Positions 1-6,940 of a stretch of DNA of 64,000 nucleotides are shown here, in pieces. Both the position numbers and the translations under genes were made by a program. Numbering within the stretch: position 1 is the stretch's first letter; each line of letters starts with the position of its first letter. Under the pieces are notes generated by a model. That model worked only from the letters and a program-made list of their open reading frames with translations. It was not told the origin of the DNA and did no database searches. Source of the DNA: Kribbella sp. VKM Ac-2569 (GTDB lineage: Bacteria; Actinomycetota; Actinomycetes; Propionibacteriales; Kribbellaceae); NCBI RefSeq assembly GCF_004216905.1, contig NZ_SGXJ01000003.1, positions 558,001-622,000 of the forward strand, in the 5' to 3' direction.

Positions 1-698
1 GTCGGCGGCCGGTTGCGCAGCCGGAGGAACGGGAAGAACGTGAAGATTCCCCACCAGAGCCCCGCACTGAGCAGGCTGAGGCGTACGGCCGTGCTCTGAC
101 TCAGCCCGAGCGCGTCGTGGGCGGTGACGACCGCCAGATTGACCAGGAGCAGCAGGAAGCCACCGGCGTACCCGAATGCCCAGGCGCGGGACGAGACGGC
201 GTCGCGCTGATCCGGTGGAGCGATGTCGATGAGGATCGAGTCGTACACGACCAGGGACGAGCCGAGACACAGGTTCCCCACGAACAGCAGCAGCGCACCG
301 AGTTGCCAGCGCCCGCCGTCCACGAACACCATGCAGCACGCCGCGAGGGCACCGGCCCAGGCGAACCCGCACATCAGCAGCTTCTTGTGCGACATCCGGT
401 CCGCGATCGCGCCGACCACCGGCAGGAACAGCGCCGACACCAGGGTCGCGACCGTCACGACGTAGAACGCGAGCGAGCCGGGGGAGATCCCGAGTCCGAG
501 CACGTCCAGGTTCGTGTGGCACGGCTTATCGGTCGTCCCGACGAACCCGCAGGCGGCCCTCTCCGCAACCGACGTCAGGTACGGCGCGAACAGGACGGTG
601 CCCGTGGTGGTGACGTAGCCCGAGTTGGCCCAGTCGTAGAGACTGAATCCCCAGTACTCGCGCTTGTCGACCGCCGGCGGGGCGGAGAGGAATCCCAT
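1..698 (-). CDS. MFS transporter, UMF1/Atg22-like (partial)
   Basis: The N-terminal 232 residues of a polytopic membrane protein that runs off the left edge. The start MGFLSAPPAVDKREYWGFSL is followed by DWANSGY and alternating hydrophobic helices. A loop GAIADRMSHKK after the second helix is the major facilitator motif A. The tyrosine/tryptophan-rich start and early DWANS are typical of the UMF1 (Atg22-like) branch, whose substrates in bacteria are mostly unknown. ATG at 698 is the first in-frame start, downstream of an 18-bp palindrome at 722-739. The gene follows the glycerophosphodiesterase on the same strand, 54 bp away, so the two might be co-transcribed. The substrate cannot be inferred. 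Confidence 0.85.
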   Translation of the reverse strand, partial: MGFLSAPPAVDKREYWGFSLYDWANSGYVTTTGTVLFAPYLTSVAERAACGFVGTTDKPCHTNLDVLGLGISPGSLAFYVVTVATLVSALFLPVVGAIADRMSHKKLLMCGFAWAGALAACCMVFVDGGRWQLGALLLFVGNLCLGSSLVVYDSILIDIAPPDQRDAVSSRAWAFGYAGGFLLLLVNLAVVTAHDALGLSQSTAVRLSLLSAGLWWGIFTFFPFLRLRNRPP

Positions 699-721
699 GC
701 GCGGAAGTGTGTCAGGTCCGG

Positions 722-739
722 GGTACGTCGTGACGTACC
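722..739. promoter_or_regulatory. 18-bp perfect palindrome upstream of MFS gene
   Basis: GGTACGTC-GT-GACGTACC lies between the stop of the glycerophosphodiesterase (753) and the ATG of the MFS gene (698). A nearly concentric outer repeat GAAGTGT (704-710) / ACACTTC (748-754) flanks it. It could be an operator for the transporter or a terminator of the upstream gene. There is no T-run, which favours an operator. Confidence 0.4.
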
Positions 740-752
740 GGCGGATAACACT

Positions 753-1505
753 TCAGTGCCACTGACCTCGCTCCATCAGGACATCACGCAGCAGGTCGGT
801 GCGGTCGGTGATCAGGCCGTCGACGCCGGCGTCGAGCATCCGGCGCATCGCGTGCGGGTCGTCGACCGTCCAGACGTGCACCTGCTTGCCGCGGGAGTGC
901 GCGCGCTTGATCAGACCGGGCGTGAGCACGTGGAACGCGCCGTACCCCTCGGGGATCTGCAGGCAGGCGCCGCGGGCCTTCAGCGCGAACGGCAGGAAGC
1001 GGATCAGGACGATCTCCCACTCGCCGTACCCGGTGCACAGCCGCGGCCCGAGCAGCTTGCGGATCCGGCGGACCCGCGACTGGGAGAACGACGACACACA
1101 GACCCGGTCGATCGCCTTCGCCGCCCGCAGGACCTTCGCGGCCGGCTCCAGGCCGCCCTCGGCCTTGATGTCCAGGTTGAACCGGACGTCCGGGAAGTGC
1201 TCGAGCAGCGCGTCCAGGCGGGGGATCGGCTCGTGGCCGTTGATCTTCGCCTTGCTGACCTCCGACCACGGCAGCTCCGCGATCACCCCGGTCCGGTCGG
1301 TGACCCGGTCGAGCCTGTTGTCGTGGAACGCGATCACGACGCCGTCGCTGGTCGCGTGCAGGTCGGTCTCCAGGTACCGGTACCCGAGGTCGACGGCGTG
1401 CTGGAACGCGTGCAGCGAGTTCTCGTAGCCGATGTTGTCCGGGTGCTTGGCGCCGCCTCGATGGGCCATCGCGATCGGTCCGTCATGGTCGAGGTAGGGG
1501 TACAC
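753..1505 (-). CDS. Glycerophosphodiester phosphodiesterase family protein
   Basis: A 250-residue TIM-barrel phosphodiesterase that would hydrolyse glycerophosphodiesters (deacylated phospholipids or cell-wall polymers) to glycerol-3-phosphate and an alcohol. Catalytic signatures are visible: HRG at 15-17, EN at 28-29, ExD at 46-48 and HD at 61-62. The C-terminal VHVWTVDD and GVDGLITDRTDL are the usual final strands. There is no signal peptide, so it is probably cytoplasmic. The reading frame stays open upstream to 1667, but that would overlap the divergent aminotransferase. GTG at 1505 gives the family's normal N-terminus. Only 25 bp separate it from the divergent start at 1531. Confidence 0.9.
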   Translation of the reverse strand: MYPYLDHDGPIAMAHRGGAKHPDNIGYENSLHAFQHAVDLGYRYLETDLHATSDGVVIAFHDNRLDRVTDRTGVIAELPWSEVSKAKINGHEPIPRLDALLEHFPDVRFNLDIKAEGGLEPAAKVLRAAKAIDRVCVSSFSQSRVRRIRKLLGPRLCTGYGEWEIVLIRFLPFALKARGACLQIPEGYGAFHVLTPGLIKRAHSRGKQVHVWTVDDPHAMRRMLDAGVDGLITDRTDLLRDVLMERGQWH

Positions 1506-1517
1506 CTGTGCAGTATG

Positions 1518-1523
1518 TACCGT
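1518..1523 (+). promoter_or_regulatory. -10 box of a leaderless promoter (TACCGT)
   Basis: TACCGT fits the actinobacterial -10 consensus TANNNT and ends 7 nt before the GTG at 1531, as expected for a leaderless mRNA. The divergent gene starts at 1505, so neither gene has room for a conventional 5' leader with a Shine-Dalgarno sequence. No clear -35 was identified. Confidence 0.4.
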
Positions 1524-1530
1524 TTGGGTG

Positions 1531-2664
1531 GTGACAGTACTCCGCTCCCGCCCCGATCTGTGGACTCTCGATCCCGATGTTCTGCACCTCAACCATGGCT
1601 CGTACGGCGCCGTGCCGCGCCGCACGCAGGAGGTGATGGCCGGCCTCCGCGCCGAGATGGACGCCAACCCGATGGTCTGGTTCCGAACCGTCGCCGACCG
1701 GCTGACCGCGAGCCGCCTGGCGCTGGCGGCGTACCTGGAAACCGACCCGGACGGGTTCGCGCTGGTCCCGAACGCGAGCGCCGGCGTGACCGTCGCGCTT
1801 CAGACGCTGCCGATCCCGGCCGGCAGCCGGATCGTGCTGACCGACCATGCGTACGGCGCGGTGCGGTTCGCGGCCGAGCGGTTCGGGAAGGCGCACGGCG
1901 CGGAGGTGGTGATCGTCGAGATCCCGATCGAGGCCGACGACGAGACCGTGGTCGCGCTGATCGCGGACCGCCTCGACGGCGCGTCCGTCCTGATCGTGGA
2001 CCAGATCACCTCGGGTACGGCGAAGGTGTTCCCGATCGATGCGCTGGTGGCGGCCGCCCACGAGCGCGGCGTACCGGTCGTGGTCGACGGCGCGCACGCA
2101 CCGGCATTGATCGACGCACCCGCCGCCGGCGGCGCCGACTTCTGGACCGGCAACTTCCACAAGTGGCCGGCCGCTCCACGGGCAACGGCCGGGCTCGTCG
2201 TCGCTGAGCAGTGGCGTACGGCGTCGATGCCGCTGATCGTGTCCTGGTCGGAGTACGACGAGCGGATGCCGGAACGCTTCGACATGCTCGGCACGTACGA
2301 CTACGTGCCGTGGATCGCCGCGCCGGAGTCGTTGGGGGTCCTGGCCGACCTGGACTGGCCGACGCGTCGCCCGCAGCTGACCACGTTGGTCGAGGAGGGC
2401 GCGAAGGTGCTGGCGAAGGCGCTCGGGACCGGCGTGGCCGAGGTGGCGCACCCGCCGGCGACGATGCGCCTGGTCGAGCTGCCGTCCTCGTTCGACCTCG
2501 CCGGCGGCCCCGAACTGAAGCTGTGCGTGTCCCGCGAGCTGAAGGCCGAGATCACGCTCACCGGCTTCGACGACCGTGGATTCATCCGCCTCTCGGCGCA
2601 CGCGTACAACTCGATCGCGGACTACGAGAAACTGTCGGAGGGCCTTCCTAAGGTTCTGGCGTGA
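1531..2664 (+). CDS. Aminotransferase class V-fold PLP enzyme
   Basis: A 377-residue fold-type I PLP enzyme of the class V group that includes isopenicillin-N epimerases and cysteine desulfurase-like proteins. The N-terminal LNHGSYGAVPRR, the central VDGAHAP (Asp that binds the PLP ring nitrogen) and GNFHKW with Lys211 as the Schiff-base lysine are the family hallmarks. Substrate and reaction (epimerase, lyase or transaminase) cannot be told from sequence. GTG at 1531 is preferred over the adjacent GTG at 1528 because a TACCGT -10 box lies 7 nt upstream. It overlaps the next gene by 4 bp (GTGA), implying translational coupling with the methyltransferase. Confidence 0.88.
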   Translation: MTVLRSRPDLWTLDPDVLHLNHGSYGAVPRRTQEVMAGLRAEMDANPMVWFRTVADRLTASRLALAAYLETDPDGFALVPNASAGVTVALQTLPIPAGSRIVLTDHAYGAVRFAAERFGKAHGAEVVIVEIPIEADDETVVALIADRLDGASVLIVDQITSGTAKVFPIDALVAAAHERGVPVVVDGAHAPALIDAPAAGGADFWTGNFHKWPAAPRATAGLVVAEQWRTASMPLIVSWSEYDERMPERFDMLGTYDYVPWIAAPESLGVLADLDWPTRRPQLTTLVEEGAKVLAKALGTGVAEVAHPPATMRLVELPSSFDLAGGPELKLCVSRELKAEITLTGFDDRGFIRLSAHAYNSIADYEKLSEGLPKVLA

Positions 2665-3284
2665 ACGATATTCAAGGGTCGTACAACGCCGCTGCCACCG
2701 ACTACCACGCCATTCTGAAGGACTACCACCACGCGGATCCGTTCGAGAAAGGTGCCCTCGACTACTTCCGCCAGCTGGTCCCGGACGGGCCGGTGGGAGA
2801 TCTCGGGTGCGGCACCGGGCGCATCACGACGTACCTGGCCGGCCGGGGGATGGACGTGTTCGGGGTCGATCTGACGCCGGGGATGATCGAGGTGGCCCGG
2901 AGGGAGTACCCGGAGCTGCGGTTCGAGGTCGGGTCGCTGTTCGACCTGGACCTGAAGGACGGTGAGCTGGCCGGGGCCCTCGCGTGGTATTCGCTCGTTC
3001 ACACTCCACGCGAGGACCTGCCGGCGGTGTTCGCGGAACTGTTCCGCGTGCTGCGGCCCGGCGGCCACCTCGTGCACGGCTTCAAGGTCGGCGACGGCAG
3101 CCGACATCTGACGAACGCCTACGGTCATGACATCGACCTCGAGGTCTATATGTACGACGTCGCGGACGTCGCCGGGCTGCTCGCGAGCGCCGGGTTCGCC
3201 GAGGTGGCGACCCTGACGCGCGCGGCGCTGCCCAACGAGAAGGACGCGGGCCAGGCGGCGCTCATCGTCCGTAAGCCGGAGTAG
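2661..3284 (+). CDS. Class I SAM-dependent methyltransferase
   Basis: A 207-residue soluble methyltransferase. DLGCGTGRIT is the SAM-binding motif I near residues 47-56, followed by VFGVDLTPGMIEVA (motif II acidic residue) and LRPGGHLVHGF (motif post-III). The length suits small-molecule methyltransferases of the Methyltransf_11/25 type. The GTG start shares the sequence GTGA with the stop of the upstream aminotransferase, so they form a two-gene operon. The acceptor is unknown. Confidence 0.85.
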   Translation: MNDIQGSYNAAATDYHAILKDYHHADPFEKGALDYFRQLVPDGPVGDLGCGTGRITTYLAGRGMDVFGVDLTPGMIEVARREYPELRFEVGSLFDLDLKDGELAGALAWYSLVHTPREDLPAVFAELFRVLRPGGHLVHGFKVGDGSRHLTNAYGHDIDLEVYMYDVADVAGLLASAGFAEVATLTRAALPNEKDAGQAALIVRKPE

Positions 3285-3404
3285 TCACTCGGTCGGTTCG
3301 TGCCTGGTACGCCGAGGTCGACCCGGCGTACCAGGTGCGGTCGGTGTACGCGAACGTGTTGACACCGGCGTTCAGCGGCACGTCGAGCGCCAGCCCCACA
3401 ACCG
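3285..3404 (-). pseudogene. Possible remnant of a secreted protein's C-terminus
   Basis: The minus-strand frame across roughly 3404-3285 reads LALDVPLNAGVNTFAYTDR, then TWYAGSTSAYQAR, in codons with GC-rich third positions. That looks like a genuine beta-sandwich protein tail rather than an antisense shadow. There is no start, no signal peptide and no upstream body; the frame upstream enters the repeat region. I infer a decayed C-terminal fragment of an exported protein, but the family is not identified. Confidence 0.3.
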
Positions 3405-3465
3405 ACGCCCGTGGCCAGCCCACCCAGCCCGCCCCGACACCCCCACCCCACCGCCGTCGGTGAGC

Positions 3466-3493
3466 ATCCTCCCCAAACCGGTTTGGGGAGGAT
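3466..3493. repeat. 28-bp perfect palindrome (GGGGAGGAT element)
   Basis: ATCCTCCCCAAACC is followed immediately by its exact reverse complement GGTTTGGGGAGGAT, with no loop. The arm TTTGGGGAGGAT matches the stem of two hairpin elements elsewhere in the window (16921 and 20979). It forms the start of the 73-bp tandem array. As DNA it could be extruded or bound by a dimer; as RNA it would be a strong hairpin. Confidence 0.75.
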
Positions 3494-3636
3494 CCTGAAG
3501 CGGGTTTGGGGAGCCTTTCCCCACTGATTTGGGACGTGGGCCTCCCCAAATCGGTTCGCGGAGGATCCAGAGGCGAATTTGGGGAGCCTTTCCCTACTGA
3601 TTTGGGGAATGGGCCTCCCCGAACCGGTTTGGGGGG
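3468..3636. repeat. 73-bp tandem repeat, 2.3 copies
   Basis: Three units start with CCTCCCC at 3468, 3541 and 3614, giving a period of exactly 73 bp. Each full unit holds the palindromic CCTCCCCAAAYCGGTT start, a GGAGGATCC centre, TTTGGGGAGCCTTTCC and an ACTGATTTGGG tail. The second unit has diverged by scattered substitutions and the third is cut after about 23 bp. No gene overlaps. The 3285-3777 stretch otherwise holds only the protein remnant and a G-rich spacer (3637-3777) in which I see nothing. Confidence 0.8.
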
Positions 3637-3777
3637 CGGGGTACGGCGTGGTGTTGGCTCGTTGGGTTGTTGGCGGTGGCTTGCGGGAGGTTGTCTGTGC
3701 GGGCGTGCACAAGTGAGTGCCGCAGGGGCTGGGCGATGAACCGGGGCACCGGATGAAGCTGGGTCACCGGGCCAGGG

Positions 3778-4629
3778 TCAGCCCTTGACCGCTCCGGACG
3801 TCATACCCGCCACGATCTGCCGATTGAAGAACAGGAACATGATCAGCGGCGGGATCGTGATCAGCAGGATGTCCATGAACAGCAGGTTGTACTGGGTGCT
3901 GAACTGGCCGGAGAAGTTGTAGAGGGTCAGCTGGACGGTGGCGTTCTTGTCGCCGGGCAGGAAGTACAGCGGGTTCACGAAGTCGTTGAACACGTTGACC
4001 GACTGCACCACGACGACGGTGATGATGACGGATCTGAGCAGCGGGAAGATGACCCGGAAGAACAGCCGCAACGGCCCGGCCCCGTCGATGATCGCCGCCT
4101 CGTCCAGTTCCCGCGGGATGGTCGCCACGAAGGCCCGGAACAACAGGATGCAGAACGACAGCCCGAACGCGATCTCGATCAGGATCAGCCCGGGCATGGT
4201 CTTGAACAGCCCGAGCTTCTGCAGCACCCAGATCGTCGGTACGACGGCCGGCGGGATGATGAGACCGGACAGCACCAGGAAGTTGATGAAGCCGTTCCAC
4301 TTGCTCTTCCGCCGCTGCAGCACGAACCCGGCCATGGCCGCGAGCACCACCATCCCGGCGACGCTGGCCACGGTCAGGATCGTGCTGTTGATGAACGCGA
4401 TCACCAGCATGTAGTCGCGGGCCTTGACCACGTCGACGAAGTTCTGCACGAAATGGAACTGATGCGGCCAGGCGAAGTCGAGGTCCGCGGACTGCTGCCG
4501 GTCCTTCACCGCGGTCAGCACGATGAAGGCGAACGGAATGATGAACACCACGATCGAGGACACGATCGCGACCGCACTGAGCAGGTAGCTCCGGCCCGGC
4601 CGGTGGTTGACGAGTTCGGCGGTACTCAC
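3778..4629 (-). CDS. Carbohydrate ABC transporter permease (MalG/LacG-type)
   Basis: A 283-residue inner-membrane permease of the CUT1 sugar ABC family with six predicted helices. The EAA loop near the C-terminal half reads ELDEAAIIDGAGPLRLFFRV and contacts the ATPase. GTG at 4629 overlaps the stop of the upstream permease by 4 bp, giving translational coupling. It is the last gene of the operon rhamnosidase - binding protein - permease - permease. No ATPase is encoded in the locus, so a shared MsiK-type ATPase is presumed. Confidence 0.92.
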   Translation of the reverse strand: MSTAELVNHRPGRSYLLSAVAIVSSIVVFIIPFAFIVLTAVKDRQQSADLDFAWPHQFHFVQNFVDVVKARDYMLVIAFINSTILTVASVAGMVVLAAMAGFVLQRRKSKWNGFINFLVLSGLIIPPAVVPTIWVLQKLGLFKTMPGLILIEIAFGLSFCILLFRAFVATIPRELDEAAIIDGAGPLRLFFRVIFPLLRSVIITVVVVQSVNVFNDFVNPLYFLPGDKNATVQLTLYNFSGQFSTQYNLLFMDILLITIPPLIMFLFFNRQIVAGMTSGAVKG

Positions 4630-5552
4630 ATGTCCACCTCCTTCCGGTTCAGGAACCACGACAGCGGCAGGATGATCGCGGTGACGATGACGAACAGGAT
4701 CACGTTGCCGGCCGTCGACAGGCCGTAGAACCCGGCCTGGTACTGCTTGTAGATCACCGACGAGATCACGTCCGAGGTGAACCCGGGTCCGCCGCGCGTC
4801 ATCGCCCAGATCAGCTCGAACGACCGCAGACCGCCGATCAGGGACAGGATGATCACGGTGACGGTGGCCGGCTTGCACAGCGGCAGCACGATCCGGCGGA
4901 ACGACTCCCACGATCCGGCGCCGTCCACCCGGGCGGCCTCCATGTACTCCCGCGGGATCGACACGATGCCGGCGATGTAGATCAGGGTCGCCAGCCCGAC
5001 GCCCTTCCAGACATCGACCGCGGCGATCGACATCAGCGCCCACTTCGGGTCGGTCAGCCACCCCGGGCCCTGGATGCCGAACACGCCCAGGGCGCCGTTG
5101 ATGATGCCGCGCTCGGGATTCATCAGCACCTGGAACAGCAGGCCGACGCCGACGGTGCTGACCAGCACCGGGAAGAACACGACCGACCGGAGATACCCGC
5201 GGCCGATGATCCGAGAGGTCAGCAGGACGGCGAGCAACAGACCGAGCACGACCTTCGAACCCGACGTCACCACGGCGTAGATCAAGGTGTTGGTGAAGCC
5301 CTTGACCAGCGCCGGCTCCTGGAAGAACGTGACGAAGTTGTCGAACCCGATGAACTTCGACTCGAACAGGCTCCACCGGGTCAGGCTGTAGTAGAACGAC
5401 GCGAACGTCGGGACCAGGAACAGCACGGTGTAGATCACCGCGGTCGGCAGGTAGAACCAGAACGAGTACGGCGTGTAGACCTTCCCCCCGGCCGCGGGCG
5501 CGGCCGGGGTCGAGTCAACGCGGTCCTGAGGATGGGCCGAGGTAACGGTCAT
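4626..5552 (-). CDS. Sugar ABC transporter permease (MalF/LacF-type)
   Basis: A 308-residue CUT1 permease. A proline/alanine-rich cytoplasmic tail of about 25 residues precedes FWFYLPTAVIYTVLFLVPT, the first membrane helix. The EAA motif reads EYMEAARVDGAGSWESFRRI. It starts 4 bp after the binding-protein stop and ends overlapping the second permease. With that partner it would form the heterodimeric membrane channel for a rhamnose-containing sugar, an inference from the neighbouring GH78 gene. Confidence 0.92.
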   Translation of the reverse strand: MTVTSAHPQDRVDSTPAAPAAGGKVYTPYSFWFYLPTAVIYTVLFLVPTFASFYYSLTRWSLFESKFIGFDNFVTFFQEPALVKGFTNTLIYAVVTSGSKVVLGLLLAVLLTSRIIGRGYLRSVVFFPVLVSTVGVGLLFQVLMNPERGIINGALGVFGIQGPGWLTDPKWALMSIAAVDVWKGVGLATLIYIAGIVSIPREYMEAARVDGAGSWESFRRIVLPLCKPATVTVIILSLIGGLRSFELIWAMTRGGPGFTSDVISSVIYKQYQAGFYGLSTAGNVILFVIVTAIILPLSWFLNRKEVDM

Positions 5553-5556
5553 AACC

Positions 5557-6888
5557 TCACCAACCCGCCAGCCCGAGCTGCTGGGCCTGCTTCTTGACGT
5601 CCTCGTCGTACCGGGCCGCGCCGTCCTTCGCCTTCCGGATGCCGGACCCGACCTCGACGGTGATCTGCTCCAGCGACGGGCCCTTCACCGGTGACAGGAA
5701 CTCCAGGGCGAGGCTGGACGAACCCTCCTTGTCGAGGTACGGCTGCATGTCCTTGATCGCCCGCGGTACGTCGTCCCCGAGCGTGCAGCCCTTGACCGCG
5801 TACGGACCAGTCGGTGCGCCCGCCGCGTTCTGCGACTTGCAGCCGTCCGGGCTGGCGACGAAGGCCTGGAACTTCTTTGCCGCGTCCAGCTTGGCGCCCT
5901 CGGTGGACTTGGGGATGTAGAGGCCGCCCGGCGTCCACAGCGTCAGGCCGTTCTTGCTCGCGTCGTCACCAGGCAACGCGAACAGGCCGACCGACTTGGC
6001 CGCGTCCGGGTAGGTGGCGACCATGTTCGCGACCACGCCGGACAGGATCGGGTAGTGCGCGCCCTTGCCGGTGGCAAGCATCTTCAGGCCGTCGGGCAGT
6101 TTGGCGGAGGCGAAGTCCTTGTTCTCGTAGCCGGCGTCGTGGACGGCCTCGGTGTGCTCGAAGCCCTTCACCGCGGCCGGCGACGTCGCATACTTCGCCT
6201 GGTTCTTGGTGTACTTGTCGGCGAAGTCCGGCTCGGCCGAGGAGACGTTGTGGAAGTCTCCGAGCACGAACAGCTGCGAGGTCCAGGTCTCGCCGTACGT
6301 CTGGATGACCGGTGCGACACCGCCGCCGGAGGCCTTGATCTTGGCGTTGTTGGCCATGAACTCGGCCCAGGTCTTCGGAATCTGCAGCCCGAGCTTTTCG
6401 TAGACCGGGATGCTGTAGAGGACCGCACCGCCCTGGAAGCCGCCGACGGGTGCGCCGTACACCTGGCCGTCGGCGGTCACGGTCTTCTTGAAGTTCTCGT
6501 CCAGGTCCTTGACCCACGGCTCGTCGTTGACCGAGAGCAGGTTCTTCTGCGGCGCGATCGCGTTGAACAGCGACCCGGTGTTGTAGTTGAAGATGTCGAC
6601 CATGTCGCCGGTGGACAGCCGGGTCTTGATGATGTTGTCGCCCTCGGTGCCACCCGGCCGGGTCTCCACCTTCACGGTGATGTTCGAGTTCTTCGCGTGG
6701 AAGTCCTTGGCGAGTTGCTCGGCCTCCTTCACGTCCTGGTCCTGGTTCGTGGTCAGGTACGTGATCTCGACCGCGCCGCTGCCACCGGCGTCGTCGCTGG
6801 ATCCGAGACTGCCCGCGCTGCACGCGGCAAGGGTTAGGGAACAGACAGCCAGCAGTGCGAGACCGCTGGCTCCTGGGCGGAACCTCAT
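5557..6888 (-). CDS. Extracellular sugar-binding lipoprotein
   Basis: A 443-residue family 1 solute-binding protein. The N-terminus MRFRPGASG is followed by a hydrophobic stretch ending in the lipobox LAAC, so it should be lipid-anchored outside the membrane. The mature part begins with a glycine/serine linker and VEITYLTTNQDQD. ATG at 6888 is chosen because GGAGG sits 5 nt upstream; a second ATG lies one codon earlier. It sits between the rhamnosidase and the two permeases and would deliver the ligand, probably a rhamnoside or rhamnose-containing oligosaccharide, to them. Confidence 0.92.
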   Translation of the reverse strand: MRFRPGASGLALLAVCSLTLAACSAGSLGSSDDAGGSGAVEITYLTTNQDQDVKEAEQLAKDFHAKNSNITVKVETRPGGTEGDNIIKTRLSTGDMVDIFNYNTGSLFNAIAPQKNLLSVNDEPWVKDLDENFKKTVTADGQVYGAPVGGFQGGAVLYSIPVYEKLGLQIPKTWAEFMANNAKIKASGGGVAPVIQTYGETWTSQLFVLGDFHNVSSAEPDFADKYTKNQAKYATSPAAVKGFEHTEAVHDAGYENKDFASAKLPDGLKMLATGKGAHYPILSGVVANMVATYPDAAKSVGLFALPGDDASKNGLTLWTPGGLYIPKSTEGAKLDAAKKFQAFVASPDGCKSQNAAGAPTGPYAVKGCTLGDDVPRAIKDMQPYLDKEGSSSLALEFLSPVKGPSLEQITVEVGSGIRKAKDGAARYDEDVKKQAQQLGLAGW

Positions 6889-6940
6889 CATGACCTCCAA
6901 GGGATGTACATCGCGGCAGCGGGGCGGTCGGTGAGTTGGG

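Noticed and set aside
1506-1667. Longer N-terminus for the glycerophosphodiesterase (start at 1667)
   Set aside because: It would extend antisense into the aminotransferase gene and adds residues that do not fit the family; GTG 1505 gives the expected start.
117-2207. Very long + strand open frame (about 700 codons) across the left end
   Set aside because: It is Arg/Gly-rich and reads antisense or out of frame through the MFS, phosphodiesterase and aminotransferase genes, all of which have clear family motifs. High GC content produces such frames.
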